Origin: Bacteriovorax sp. BSW11_IV
Lineage (GTDB): Bacteria; Bdellovibrionota; Bacteriovoracia; Bacteriovoracales; Bacteriovoracaceae
Assembly (NCBI RefSeq): GCF_000447755.1
Contig: NZ_AUNE01000030.1
Span: forward strand, 29,448 to 93,447
Direction of reading: 5' to 3'
Length of the DNA: 64,000 nt
In this document: positions 45,236 through 53,625 of the stretch, one piece after another
Numbering within the stretch: the first letter of the stretch is position 1
How the letters are laid out: every line of letters begins with the position of its first letter
The notes under the pieces: generated by a model
What the model was told of the DNA's origin: nothing
Database searches by the model: none
Seen by the model: only the letters and a program-made list of their open reading frames with translations
Made by a program: the position numbers and the translations under genes

Positions 45236-45928
45236 ATGAAAAAATTGACGATTCTCGGACTTTTTCTCATCTCTTTGAAGTCAATGGGTGTTGGAAAAGT
45301 CAAAACGGAAGATGAATTTCGCACTGTCGTAAAGAGGTTTAATGAATTTTGGCAACCTCGTGTGAAGGCCGAAATGGGAAAAGATCTCATTGTCGAAGCA
45401 CTGTGGAATGAAGAGCGTGCTAATGCCCACGCGACGAGGGATCGCGACTACAACCTTGTGATCAAGGTAAATGGAGGAATGGCCAGAGCACAGGGAATGG
45501 ATGAAGATGGACTCGTTTTTATTTTATGTCATGAATTAGGTCATCATTTAGGAGGTACACCTAAAAAGAAAAGAGGCAATACCGATATTGATAGCTGGTC
45601 ATCAGCTGAAGGGCAGGCGGATTATTTCGCTGCAAATGAGTGTTTGCCTGAAATGTTTAAAGGTGATGATAAAAAATTAAGTGATGTGGAAATCATTAGT
45701 CCCTTTTGCCAAGAAGATGAAGTGTGCGAAAGAGTTTTGAAAACGGGTGTGACTATTGGAAATGTTTTTGCGATTTTAAAAAACACTGATGAACCCTCTA
45801 TACATCACCACTCTCAAGTTCAGGTGAGTGAAACGAATTTGGGTCATCCTGATGTGCAATGCCGACTTGATACAATTAAAAATGGCGCCCTAGGTGAAGA
45901 GCGCCCTGAGTGCTGGTTTAGAGACTAA
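45236..45928 (+). CDS. Secreted M48-like zinc metallopeptidase
   Basis: 230 residues from the ATG at 45236, chosen because AGGAGG ends 5 bases before it; a GTG at 45230 overlaps the site. A signal peptide (LTILGLFLISLKS) is present. Zinc site HELGHH (HEXXH) with the downstream acidic helix SSAEGQADYFA, the third-ligand pattern of gluzincins such as M48. Five cysteines lie in the C-terminal half. It is convergent with the DUF1499 lipoprotein, overlapping by 4 bases. Confidence 0.8.
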   Translation: MKKLTILGLFLISLKSMGVGKVKTEDEFRTVVKRFNEFWQPRVKAEMGKDLIVEALWNEERANAHATRDRDYNLVIKVNGGMARAQGMDEDGLVFILCHELGHHLGGTPKKKRGNTDIDSWSSAEGQADYFAANECLPEMFKGDDKKLSDVEIISPFCQEDEVCERVLKTGVTIGNVFAILKNTDEPSIHHHSQVQVSETNLGHPDVQCRLDTIKNGALGEERPECWFRD

Positions 45929-46362
45929 TAATCTCTTTGGTGAAAGCGAAAGGCGATGCGCTCAAGCATCTTCTTTCCTTTCCCAAAAGTAAGGTAAGTT
46001 GCTCTTGCTTGGGCCTTGACTTCAATTTTAGAATCAGTAAATACAAATTCTAAATCTTGTAGCCCAGATAAACCTGAATCATAAATAGCATGGATATAAT
46101 TTGCTGATTCATCTTTAATATCCACGCGATCTTCATTCTTAATAATTTTTTTAATGGCCTCAAGCATTGATTCTTTAGTCCCATTGTATTGGAGAGAGTC
46201 TGCGCTTCCTTCAAATGAAGAAAAACATTCTTTTTCTTGTAAACACGGAGCAAGAGAAACTAATTGAGTTTCCTCATTGAGGATTGGTCCAAGATTGGCC
46301 GGATCTTCACTCTTACAAGATAAAAGAACAAGGGCCGGAATTAAAATTAATAGTTTTCTCAT
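45925..46362 (-). CDS. DUF1499-family lipoprotein
   Basis: 145 residues. Lipobox ALVLLSC with lipidated C16. The mature part matches DUF1499: a short N-terminal linker with PCLQEKECFSSF, then ANYIHAIYDS, a LQDLEFVFTDSKIEVKAQARATY strand set and a final RIAFRFHQ. The function of DUF1499 is unknown. Its start overlaps the DUF2288 gene by 4 bases, so the two are coupled. Confidence 0.82.
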   Translation of the reverse strand: MRKLLILIPALVLLSCKSEDPANLGPILNEETQLVSLAPCLQEKECFSSFEGSADSLQYNGTKESMLEAIKKIIKNEDRVDIKDESANYIHAIYDSGLSGLQDLEFVFTDSKIEVKAQARATYLTFGKGKKMLERIAFRFHQRDY

Positions 46363-46676
46363 TGCATATCCTCAGATTCTTTAACATTTTGAATGAGTAC
46401 GTAGGGTTGAATAATGATGAAGTTAAATTCAAGATTTTCTTCTTTATCAAATCCAGCAACGAGCTCTTCAGTTGTTCTAATAAGATGACCGTTATCGAGA
46501 AGTTCTTTAATTTTTTGAACATTGTCTTGAGCGATAGCTACACCCACATCGACAAGATCTTCAGTTAGAGAAACAAGTAAAAGAGCTCCTCTCTTATGAT
46601 GATCTTCTAATAGTTTCCAATGTGCTCTATCAATTTGTGATTTTAATTGTTCTGGTAGTGAAAGTTCTTCAGACAT
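46359..46676 (-). CDS. DUF2288-family protein
   Basis: 105 residues, soluble. The family signature is clear: helical N terminus (SQIDRAHWKLLEDHHKRGALLLV), LVDVGVAIAQDNVQKIKELLDNG, TTEELV and the ending FNFIIIQPYVLIQ. Function is unknown. It has AGGA before the ATG, overlaps the following lipoprotein gene by 4 bases, and lies 1 base after the acyltransferase stop. Confidence 0.85.
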   Translation of the reverse strand: MSEELSLPEQLKSQIDRAHWKLLEDHHKRGALLLVSLTEDLVDVGVAIAQDNVQKIKELLDNGHLIRTTEELVAGFDKEENLEFNFIIIQPYVLIQNVKESEDMQ

Positions 46677-46677
46677 T

Positions 46678-47322
46678 TTATCCTCTAATCTTTTTTATTA
46701 TTTCATCTTCTAACTGAGTTAGCGATTCCTTGAGAGTTTGGGCATAGAAATCAAAATCATCTTTTTCAATATGTTCTGGAACAAATATTGGTTTGCCATA
46801 GATGATATGAATTTTAGTAAATGGCCTTGGAAAACGGAATTTATCCCAACTTTTAAAAGACCAAAACTTTTCTGGATAGGCCAGAAGGGGAAGAATTGGT
46901 GTTTGTGTGAGTTTCGCAATTTCTATAACTCCACGCTTTACTTCGTGACTTGGTCCTCTTGGTCCATCAATAGTAATCCCACCTGGAATACCTTCTTCTT
47001 TGATTTTGTGAATCATCTTAAGCATGGCCTCGCCGCCACCTCGTGATGAGCTTCCTCGTACAAAATTATAACCGAATTGTCTTGCGACATTTACGGCCAA
47101 ATCGCCATCTTTAGATGCTGATACAATGGCCACATGTTTTCTGTGATTTTGTGAGATAACACTTGAAAGTATGTTTTGATGCCAAAAGGCGAGAACATAT
47201 GATTTTGCTTTATTAGAATTTTCGGCCTCTTCTCTGTAAGAGAGATTAACAAATTTCAATCGATAGCTAAGAGCAATCGTCTTCAAAAATAAAGCTATAA
47301 GAAAACCGAGAAATTTATCCAT
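46678..47322 (-). CDS. Lysophospholipid acyltransferase-like protein (DUF374)
   Basis: 214 residues. An N-terminal hydrophobic helix precedes the LPLAT domain. Blocks include VLAFWHQNIL (H-containing), SASKDGDLAVNVARQFGYNFVRGSS, and the catalytic-style GITIDGPRGPSHEVKRG. DUF374 proteins are related to the LpxL/LpxM acyltransferases of lipid A and probably acylate envelope lipids. It overlaps the upstream small membrane gene by 8 bases, forming a four-gene minus-strand operon with DUF2288 and DUF1499. Confidence 0.85.
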   Translation of the reverse strand: MDKFLGFLIALFLKTIALSYRLKFVNLSYREEAENSNKAKSYVLAFWHQNILSSVISQNHRKHVAIVSASKDGDLAVNVARQFGYNFVRGSSSRGGGEAMLKMIHKIKEEGIPGGITIDGPRGPSHEVKRGVIEIAKLTQTPILPLLAYPEKFWSFKSWDKFRFPRPFTKIHIIYGKPIFVPEHIEKDDFDFYAQTLKESLTQLEDEIIKKIRG

Positions 47323-47572
47323 GGAAAATTTCAGCTCTCTTCTTTTCTAAATCATCATCACTTAAACCAATGTTCTTGTAATAGGAACTAAGTGCCGCCT
47401 CAAGTTTTGATTTATTTTCTTCACTAGGAAGTGACTTGTAAGTTTTTAGAGCTTCAAAAAAAATCACTTCAAGTTTATTGCTTGTTTGTTCTTTTTTTCG
47501 AAATTTTGGTGTCAGTACAAAAAGCAGCGCAAGGATAATAACCATGCCCCATGCGATCATTTTCAAATCCAT
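47315..47572 (-). CDS. Small membrane protein, operon leader
   Basis: 85 residues with one hydrophobic helix near the N terminus (MIAWGMVIILALLFVL) and a charged helical tail. GAGG precedes the ATG. It is the first gene of the operon that contains the LPLAT, DUF2288 and DUF1499 genes, overlapping the LPLAT start by 8 bases. The family is not recognised. Confidence 0.65.
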   Translation of the reverse strand: MDLKMIAWGMVIILALLFVLTPKFRKKEQTSNKLEVIFFEALKTYKSLPSEENKSKLEAALSSYYKNIGLSDDDLEKKRAEIFHG

Positions 47573-47678
47573 AAATCACCTCATTTAATAGGGTAGATAT
47601 TAGCAGAACAATTTTGTCTTATAAAGTGTTAGAAGGCTTTTACTCAAGTATTTTGCTTTAAATTTAAGATAAACTATG

Positions 47679-47706
47679 TTGACAAAAATTCAGTACCCCC
47701 TAAAAT
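47679..47706 (+). promoter_or_regulatory. Strong sigma-70 promoter of the DUF3015 gene
   Basis: TTGACA at 47679-47684 (perfect consensus), 16-base spacer, TAAAAT at 47701-47706, 29 bases before the ATG with an AAGGAG site at 47723. Confidence 0.8.
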
Positions 47707-47735
47707 TTTTAGATAAAATAAAAAAGGAGTTTTTT

Positions 47736-48167
47736 ATGAAAAAAATGATGGCAACTGTTGCTGCTCTTATGGTTTCTGGTTCTGTTTTCGCTGCTCACGG
47801 TCCAGCTGGATGTGGTCTAGGTTCAATTCTTTTCAAAGAAAAAGAAGGACTAGTATTCAACGTTCTTGCTGCTACTTTCAACGGTACTTCAGGTAACCAA
47901 ACTTTTGGTATGTCAACAGGTACTCTAGGATGTGAAGATGCGAAATCTGCTTCTGTAGCAGCTGTTTCTTTCATCGAAAATAACAGAGTAGCTCTTTCTA
48001 ACGACATCTCTAAAGGTCACGGAAAGACTCTTGACGCTTACCTATCAATGACTGGAACAAAGTCTGTTGATAAGTCTAAGCTACAAGCTAACTTCGGGAA
48101 AATCTTTGCAAAAGGTAACTCTGCACAAGAAATCCACACAGCTATTCAAAACGCTATCGCGCTTTAA
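47736..48167 (+). CDS. DUF3015-family secreted protein
   Basis: 143 residues from the ATG at 47736, which follows AAGGAG; an in-frame TTG further up would spoil the signal peptide. The signal peptide is cleaved near VFAAHG. Family features are GCGLGSILF near the N terminus and the NQTFGMSTGTLGC segment, with two cysteines. Function is unknown. Codon use is strongly biased (AAC, TTC, CAC, GCT, GGT), and the promoter is near consensus, so this is probably one of the most abundant envelope proteins encoded here. Confidence 0.88.
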   Translation: MKKMMATVAALMVSGSVFAAHGPAGCGLGSILFKEKEGLVFNVLAATFNGTSGNQTFGMSTGTLGCEDAKSASVAAVSFIENNRVALSNDISKGHGKTLDAYLSMTGTKSVDKSKLQANFGKIFAKGNSAQEIHTAIQNAIAL

Positions 48168-48176
48168 TACTTGTCG

Positions 48177-48194
48177 GGGTGCCTTCGGGCACCC
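48177..48194 (+). terminator. Hairpin after the DUF3015 gene
   Basis: GGGTGCC-TTCG-GGCACCC, a perfect 7-bp stem with a stable tetraloop. It lacks a clear T run, and the next gene's promoter lies on it, so termination may be partial. Confidence 0.5.
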
Positions 48195-48206
48195 TATTAT
48201 AATTCC

Positions 48207-50027
48207 ATGAAACATTTTCTTTTATTTCTATTAGTCGTAAGCACTTATACTCAGGCCAATACAAATCATTTTGAAAATCCAAGATGGTTGAAACTTTTTA
48301 GATATCAAAAAACACTTCTTGGAAATTTTGAAAGTGAAGTTGATGAAAAAACATTTTTTGTCACTAAAGATGGAAAAAATAATCCTCAGAGTGAATACAA
48401 AAAATCTCTCGAACTCGCTTTTGAAAACAAAAGCATCTCGAGCGATCATTTTATTTGTCAGTTTCCTGCGAGGGCCACAATTCTCTCTGAACTTGAAGGG
48501 CGCAAACTTCCTTTTGATTTAAAAAAGTGCAAGGCCTTTCAAGATTATTTAACGAAGGTGAAGCTTCATAGCGTTTCTCTCGTTTTCTCATCTTATTTTA
48601 TTCAAAATCCTGCCTCTGCGTTTGGACACACATTTCTAAGGCTTAGAGGAGAGGACTCAGTCCAAGAAGACAATGATCTTCTTGATTACGGTGTCGATTA
48701 TTCGGCCCAGGTAACAACAAATAACCCAATTCTTTACGGTATCTACGGCATCCTAGGTGGCTTTTTTGGCCAATTTAAGATGATGCCTTATTACTATAAA
48801 ATTCGAGAATATAACGATAGTGAATCACGTGATCTTTGGGATTATGAAATCAACTTCACGGCAAAGGATAAGGCCCTTTTTATGGCCCATCTCTTTGAAA
48901 TGCAAAAAGCACGTTTTGATTATTTCTATTTCACAGAAAATTGCTCATACCATGTCCTCTCTTTGCTTGATGCTATCAGGCCTGACTGGGATTTGATGAG
49001 AGAGTTGGATAGCTTTTTACCGCCAGTCCAAACGATCTACGCTCTTTACCAACAAGATAATATTGTAAAGAACGTCAAATATAGACCTTCAATTTTTAAA
49101 AAGGCATGGACTCGTTTTGAGAATTTATCTAAAGATGAAAAAGAGAATTTCTTCTTACTTATCGAAGGGAAGAAGAAATTAAACCAAATAGGTGATGTGA
49201 ATGTCATCGATGCCTATTCGGATTATATTGATTACAAATACTCAAAAGATTTAGAGGCCAAAACAGGGGCCCACCATGAAAAGGCCAATGATTTGAAGTT
49301 TGACGTAAATCTAAGAAGAAGTGAGATTAAAGAAAAATCTCAGGACTTGGATTTTAGTAGAGAATTTATCAACTCGCCTGATAGAGGCCACGATACAAAA
49401 AGAATAAGACTCGGTGGAGCTAAATCTCACGATACTTATGGAATCGATTTGGAGTATCGTTTTAGCTTTCATGATTTTCTCGACAATAAAAAGGGATTCA
49501 TCCCTTTTTCTTCAACACAGATGGGAATTGTTAAGTTTCGATTTGATGATGAGATTACGGCCAAGGTTGAAGACTTCACAGTTGTTGCAGTTGATGCCAT
49601 GAGACCATTTAGTAGTTTTGATAAGAGTATGAGTTGGAGATTCTCGTTTGGTTTAAAAGATCCAACGAATGAAAAAAGACAAAATATAAATCCTTTTATC
49701 GATTTCTCTTATGGGGTTAGCTTTAATATATCAAATTTAATGTTAGGTGGTTTCCTTGCAACATCTCAAGAATATGGATTTAACTATGAAGATAAGTATC
49801 ACTTGTCTTTCGGTCCAGAGCTCTTGTTGATCTATTCTGGTGATTCATTTTCCCTGGCACTTAATTACAAAAGATTCAAAGAAATAAATTTCATGAAAGA
49901 CTATAGCTCAAATATGAAAGGTGAGGCACGATACTTTATTAATAAAAAGTGGGCATCTTACCTTTCATATGAAAAGAAGAATCTCTTAAACGAAAAAATG
50001 ACAACAGGTCTACTTTTCTATTTTTGA
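48207..50027 (+). CDS. DUF4105-family secreted protein
   Basis: 606 residues from the ATG at 48207 with a signal peptide (cleavage near TQANT). DUF4105 (Lnb N-terminal periplasmic-like) covers ~110-320: SSYFIQNPASAFGHTFLRL, GILGGFFGQFKMMPYYYKI, ENCSYHVLSLLD. The conserved His and Cys of this region suggest a papain-like cysteine hydrolase, an inference. The C-terminal ~240 residues are beta-barrel-like and end in LLFYF, so the protein may sit in the outer membrane. TATTAT ends 6 bases before the ATG. Confidence 0.82.
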   Translation: MKHFLLFLLVVSTYTQANTNHFENPRWLKLFRYQKTLLGNFESEVDEKTFFVTKDGKNNPQSEYKKSLELAFENKSISSDHFICQFPARATILSELEGRKLPFDLKKCKAFQDYLTKVKLHSVSLVFSSYFIQNPASAFGHTFLRLRGEDSVQEDNDLLDYGVDYSAQVTTNNPILYGIYGILGGFFGQFKMMPYYYKIREYNDSESRDLWDYEINFTAKDKALFMAHLFEMQKARFDYFYFTENCSYHVLSLLDAIRPDWDLMRELDSFLPPVQTIYALYQQDNIVKNVKYRPSIFKKAWTRFENLSKDEKENFFLLIEGKKKLNQIGDVNVIDAYSDYIDYKYSKDLEAKTGAHHEKANDLKFDVNLRRSEIKEKSQDLDFSREFINSPDRGHDTKRIRLGGAKSHDTYGIDLEYRFSFHDFLDNKKGFIPFSSTQMGIVKFRFDDEITAKVEDFTVVAVDAMRPFSSFDKSMSWRFSFGLKDPTNEKRQNINPFIDFSYGVSFNISNLMLGGFLATSQEYGFNYEDKYHLSFGPELLLIYSGDSFSLALNYKRFKEINFMKDYSSNMKGEARYFINKKWASYLSYEKKNLLNEKMTTGLLFYF

Positions 50028-51304
50028 AGTGTTGAATTCACTTCTTTTAGTCGGGATGCGATATTATCGAGTATCCCGGCGAAATTTCCGCAGTTGTACT
50101 TTCTTTTAATGTCATCAATGATTCCATCAAATTTCTCAAGTCTAAAAGCAATACGATAGAGTCCTAGGGCCAGTGCATGGGCCAGAATAAAAACTCTTTC
50201 TAGCTGACTTAATGAAGTGAAAGGAACACCTTTTGGATAACCTTCTTCGTATCCTTCGTGATGGTTTAGACAAATATTAACAACATCAGAAGGAATATCA
50301 GGATTTTGTTGCAGGAGATAAGCTATTTTCTTTGTATGATTCGAAATCTCAATGCTAGATTTCGAATCTAAAAGGAGGAGGTCATTAACCTTTAAATCTT
50401 CACTCAAAGCAAGGTTTGGGTTATCGATAGCGAGATCGTGAAACATGGCCGCCATGACAAGTTTTTCTCTCACTGTATCATCGTACCAATCGAGATTCTC
50501 ACAGATCAGTCCACAGAAAAATACTGTAAGAAAAGAGTGGTCGTAAATAAAGCTGCCCTTTGATTTTTCAAACATCTCCATAAGAGATTTTGTGCTCATC
50601 GTTTTTACTTTATCTTCAAAGGCTTCAAGAGAACCTTCGATTTGATCTAGTACAAACTTTGAAACACCAAAATCGTTAATGATATTTTGAATCATACGGT
50701 GTTTTTTACTTAGACCTTCAATTTTATTGTCAAAATTTTTCAGATTAATTAGATCTTGTCTAAAGAGTTCATCTCCATAGTTTTCAAAATCATTTTTCAT
50801 TATATAAAAATGAGCGACACCACTTTTAAGATATTTTTCTAGTGTGAGAACATCGACAGTATCTTCTTTGTTGGCAAAGCGGACATACTTCTTTGGACCA
50901 AGTTTTAAATAAATATCACAAGGATATTTTTCATTTGCAAGAAGAAGTTCTTGGCCAATGGCATAGAATGTTTCATCATAACTTTGCGTGAATTCTGAAA
51001 ATTTCGAAGCAAACTCAACGATCTTAAATTCTCTCGGAATATAGTGAACTTGAAATTCAGATGATAGAGGCACTGGAGATACGAGTATCACTCGTTTCTT
51101 TGATTTAGAAATGAGATCAGCGATATATTCTTTATTGATGGCCTCATCTTCGGAGAGTTCTTTGATGAAGATTGTCGATTCATTATTTTCAACAGCAAGT
51201 ATATCAACAATTTGCTCATACTTCTCAATAGAAGTGAAGTTTTGAATTATTGAATTCGCTTTTGTCAATAACTGTGGAGATTTGAAGATTGTATAGACTT
51301 TCAT
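50018..51304 (-). CDS. HD-GYP-like phosphodiesterase
   Basis: 428 residues, cytoplasmic. The N-terminal half has a DUF3369/REC-less sensor-like region; the C-terminal half is an HD domain with H256, H289-D290 in MFHDLA, H323, and HHE at 348-350 followed by GYP at 355-357. The HD-GYP consensus HHExxDGxGYP is one residue short here (HHEGYEEGYP). Related enzymes hydrolyse cyclic di-GMP; activity should be checked because of the altered loop. The start codon overlaps the upstream Hpt gene by 4 bases. Confidence 0.82.
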   Translation of the reverse strand: MKVYTIFKSPQLLTKANSIIQNFTSIEKYEQIVDILAVENNESTIFIKELSEDEAINKEYIADLISKSKKRVILVSPVPLSSEFQVHYIPREFKIVEFASKFSEFTQSYDETFYAIGQELLLANEKYPCDIYLKLGPKKYVRFANKEDTVDVLTLEKYLKSGVAHFYIMKNDFENYGDELFRQDLINLKNFDNKIEGLSKKHRMIQNIINDFGVSKFVLDQIEGSLEAFEDKVKTMSTKSLMEMFEKSKGSFIYDHSFLTVFFCGLICENLDWYDDTVREKLVMAAMFHDLAIDNPNLALSEDLKVNDLLLLDSKSSIEISNHTKKIAYLLQQNPDIPSDVVNICLNHHEGYEEGYPKGVPFTSLSQLERVFILAHALALGLYRIAFRLEKFDGIIDDIKRKYNCGNFAGILDNIASRLKEVNSTLQK

Positions 51305-52110
51305 TTCTTTGGTCCTTTTCTCATTTGACCACGAAATTCCAGAAGATCGTTCATTTCACCTTTTATACTTTTTAAGATCTCTATTTTATTATTCTTTCTT
51401 AAAAAGTCTTCTAAATCACTCATTTGATATAGGAGAAGTAATATTGATTTATTAACGTGTTTTTTTAAATAAATTTTTTCAATGGCCTGCTGAGCATAGG
51501 CATCAGTAACATTTTTAAGACTGAGAACTTCATTCTTCGTATGATCTACTTTCTCTTTTAGTTCTGCCATGAATTCATCTGTAGAGACAATGACAGCATT
51601 GTGAACATCTTTATAAGAATTGGCAAAAAGAGAAGTATCTTTGAAATTACATATTGAATAACCAGAAAAAGCTTTGAGGCATTCTTTAAATTCTGACTTT
51701 TGACCAATAAGATAAATCTCAGGTGCTGCTGATGTGTTAGGATTAAATTTCGTCGCATACCCATCACTTTTTGGGGTAGAAGCAGGTTCAGTAAAAACAA
51801 ACTCTGATTTTCTTCCCTCTAAAAGGTCACGACATCCATCGATCCCTTGTAAAAGAAAATCAACACTGCCGGCAATGCCATCTAAGTTACTTTGAAATTT
51901 AGAAAAATAGTCTTCAAGCATGTGAGTATGACGTTGAAGATCAGTAAGCCCAATCATCCCTGATGAACCTTTCAAACTATGTAAATTTCTGAATATAAGT
52001 TTATAGGATTCAGCCAGAGAGGGTGATTGCTGAATATTAAGGAGCTCTTCTTCAACCTCAGTAATTAAATCAACGGCTTCGATTACAAAATCTTCAAATA
52101 TACTATCCAC
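51301..52110 (-). CDS. Histidine phosphotransfer (Hpt) domain protein
   Basis: 269 residues. The N-terminal ~105 residues are an Hpt four-helix bundle with the phosphorylatable H44 in RNLHSLKGSSGMIG. The remaining ~165 residues have a receiver-like alternating pattern but no clear aspartate site. The stop overlaps the HD-GYP gene by 4 bases. The pair suggests a phosphorelay feeding into cyclic di-GMP turnover, an inference from linkage. Confidence 0.82.
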   Translation of the reverse strand: MDSIFEDFVIEAVDLITEVEEELLNIQQSPSLAESYKLIFRNLHSLKGSSGMIGLTDLQRHTHMLEDYFSKFQSNLDGIAGSVDFLLQGIDGCRDLLEGRKSEFVFTEPASTPKSDGYATKFNPNTSAAPEIYLIGQKSEFKECLKAFSGYSICNFKDTSLFANSYKDVHNAVIVSTDEFMAELKEKVDHTKNEVLSLKNVTDAYAQQAIEKIYLKKHVNKSILLLLYQMSDLEDFLRKNNKIEILKSIKGEMNDLLEFRGQMRKGPKK

Positions 52111-52302
52111 GTTTAGAACTCCATCTTCACTTGTTGCTTAATTATTTTAAGGGATAACGTAACTTTAAGGTTAAAAAATCTATAAAAATCAGACATTTAA
52201 GTTTTTCTTGAGTAGTTGAAATTAACTTATCCCATTTTTCAAATATTTAGGAATTGAAAATATTATAACGGCCCTACACCCGAATTTTTAGATATGTTAA
52301 TT

Positions 52303-52332
52303 CCTTCCCCTAGTTAAATTTTTCTGGGGGGG
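52303..52332 (+). promoter_or_regulatory. Possible ribosome-site-masking hairpin
   Basis: CCTTCCCC (52303-52310) could pair with the GGGGGGG ribosome-binding site (52326-52332) of the transglycosylase at 52336. The stem has one bulged T; a role in control is speculative. Confidence 0.25.
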
Positions 52333-52335
52333 AAA

Positions 52336-53118
52336 ATGAAACCAACAACTTATCTAGTCCTGGCCTTGGCCAGTTTCTTGGCCATTAATGCCTCAGCAAA
52401 GAATAGTATTTTTGATAAAGGGTATTGGTTATCCCCAGCATCTATTGTTAAAGATTTTACACTTCTTCGCATGAAACCTGAGATTAATCAGCTTTCTAAG
52501 CATATTAAAAAAATCAATTCCTCACTTTCAAAAAAAGAGACCGATGCAATTGCTACAGATATCTTAGAAGTTTGTGATTGTTTCAAAATTGATCCTTGGT
52601 TATTTACAGGATTAATCCAAAAGGAATCTTCTTTCAGACAAGAGGTATCAAGTCCTACAGGTGCTGTAGGGTTAACCCAATTCACTTCACTAGGACTTAA
52701 AGAGGTAAATGATCAACTTGGAATGAGGGGCCGCAAGGGTGCCCATTTTAAAAGTATTAGTTACTTCAATTCGAAAATTAAGGAATGTGTAGATCCAACT
52801 TGGACTCATTTATGGGACAAGGTTTCAGTTAAGCAAGATGATCCTGAATTCTACAATGCTCTCAAAACGGAAATTAAAAATGATATTCGTGTGGCGATCA
52901 CTTATGGAGCCGTTTTGTTAAAGACCTATGTCGCAAGAGTAGATGATCGAGCAGAAGATAAAAAAATTAAGCTGCAAAAAAGTGAAATTTATTATGATGC
53001 TCTTCAAATCTATAATGGTGAAGAAGGAGACGCAAAGGTCAATTACGCTAAAAAAGTATTTAAGAATATGAACCAAGTATATCCTAAGGACTTGAATTTT
53101 CCCTTCTTGAATAATTGA
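52336..53118 (+). CDS. Secreted lytic transglycosylase-like protein (SLT)
   Basis: 260 residues with a signal peptide (cleavage near NASAK). SLT domain with catalytic E97 in IQKESSF and the SPTGAVGLTQFTSLG motif. A YNGEEGDAKVNYAKKV stretch closes the fold. It would cleave peptidoglycan glycan strands. A second, larger SLT protein lies at 23683. A G-rich ribosome-binding site lies just before the ATG, with a possible masking hairpin upstream. Confidence 0.85.
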   Translation: MKPTTYLVLALASFLAINASAKNSIFDKGYWLSPASIVKDFTLLRMKPEINQLSKHIKKINSSLSKKETDAIATDILEVCDCFKIDPWLFTGLIQKESSFRQEVSSPTGAVGLTQFTSLGLKEVNDQLGMRGRKGAHFKSISYFNSKIKECVDPTWTHLWDKVSVKQDDPEFYNALKTEIKNDIRVAITYGAVLLKTYVARVDDRAEDKKIKLQKSEIYYDALQIYNGEEGDAKVNYAKKVFKNMNQVYPKDLNFPFLNN

Positions 53119-53234
53119 TATTCTCTATTGAGTCATAGATTTAATAGATTGGGGCCGAGACCAGAAAATGGTCATAATAAATTAAGCCAAGGTTCACATC
53201 ACTTTGGCATCTCGTAAAACTCTCTCTTTACTTG

Positions 53235-53264
53235 GGCCCCAGATTTCTGGGGCCTTTGCTTTTT
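53235..53264. terminator. Strong hairpin terminator
   Basis: GGCCCCAGA-TT-TCTGGGGCC followed by TTTGCTTTTT. It lies between the transglycosylase and the convergent small secreted gene. Confidence 0.75.
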
Positions 53265-53616
53265 AGCGATCGCTACAAGTTAGAATATAAGTGATATATG
53301 GTGTAACGTAAGAAAGACGTAGATTTCCGTTTTTATCAAGGCTACCTTTTGAAAGATTGCCAGTTGTATAATCTGGGCCAAGAGTAATCATACTTGTAAT
53401 ATCTTGTCCGTGAACAGTTACAGAGTAGTAGGCCTCATCAATATCAAGTGCATATTTCGAAAGCTCGGGGCCTTGCATAATCGTTTCTAACAGTGTTTTT
53501 TGGACAACCACACCATCAGGTGTAGTAACTCTTTTTTCTCCGTTGCAAACAAGTGCATGGGCCGAAGTCATCGTGAAAATAGTCATCAACACTAGAGTTT
53601 TAATTAACTTCATCAA
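53263..53616 (-). CDS. Small secreted protein, unknown
   Basis: 117 residues with a signal peptide (cleavage near AHALV). The mature part is beta-rich with two cysteines (C24 and the near-terminal C114). AAGGAAAA precedes the ATG. It follows the YecM-DUF4269 gene by 9 bases, so they may be co-transcribed. The family is not recognised. Confidence 0.65.
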   Translation of the reverse strand: MMKLIKTLVLMTIFTMTSAHALVCNGEKRVTTPDGVVVQKTLLETIMQGPELSKYALDIDEAYYSVTVHGQDITSMITLGPDYTTGNLSKGSLDKNGNLRLSYVTPYITYILTCSDR

Positions 53617-53625
53617 ATTTTCCTT

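Noticed and set aside
46284..47046. Two plus-strand frames antisense to the DUF2288 and acyltransferase genes
   Set aside because: Both are opposite conserved, coupled genes; composition is Phe/Asn/Trp-rich as expected for shadows.
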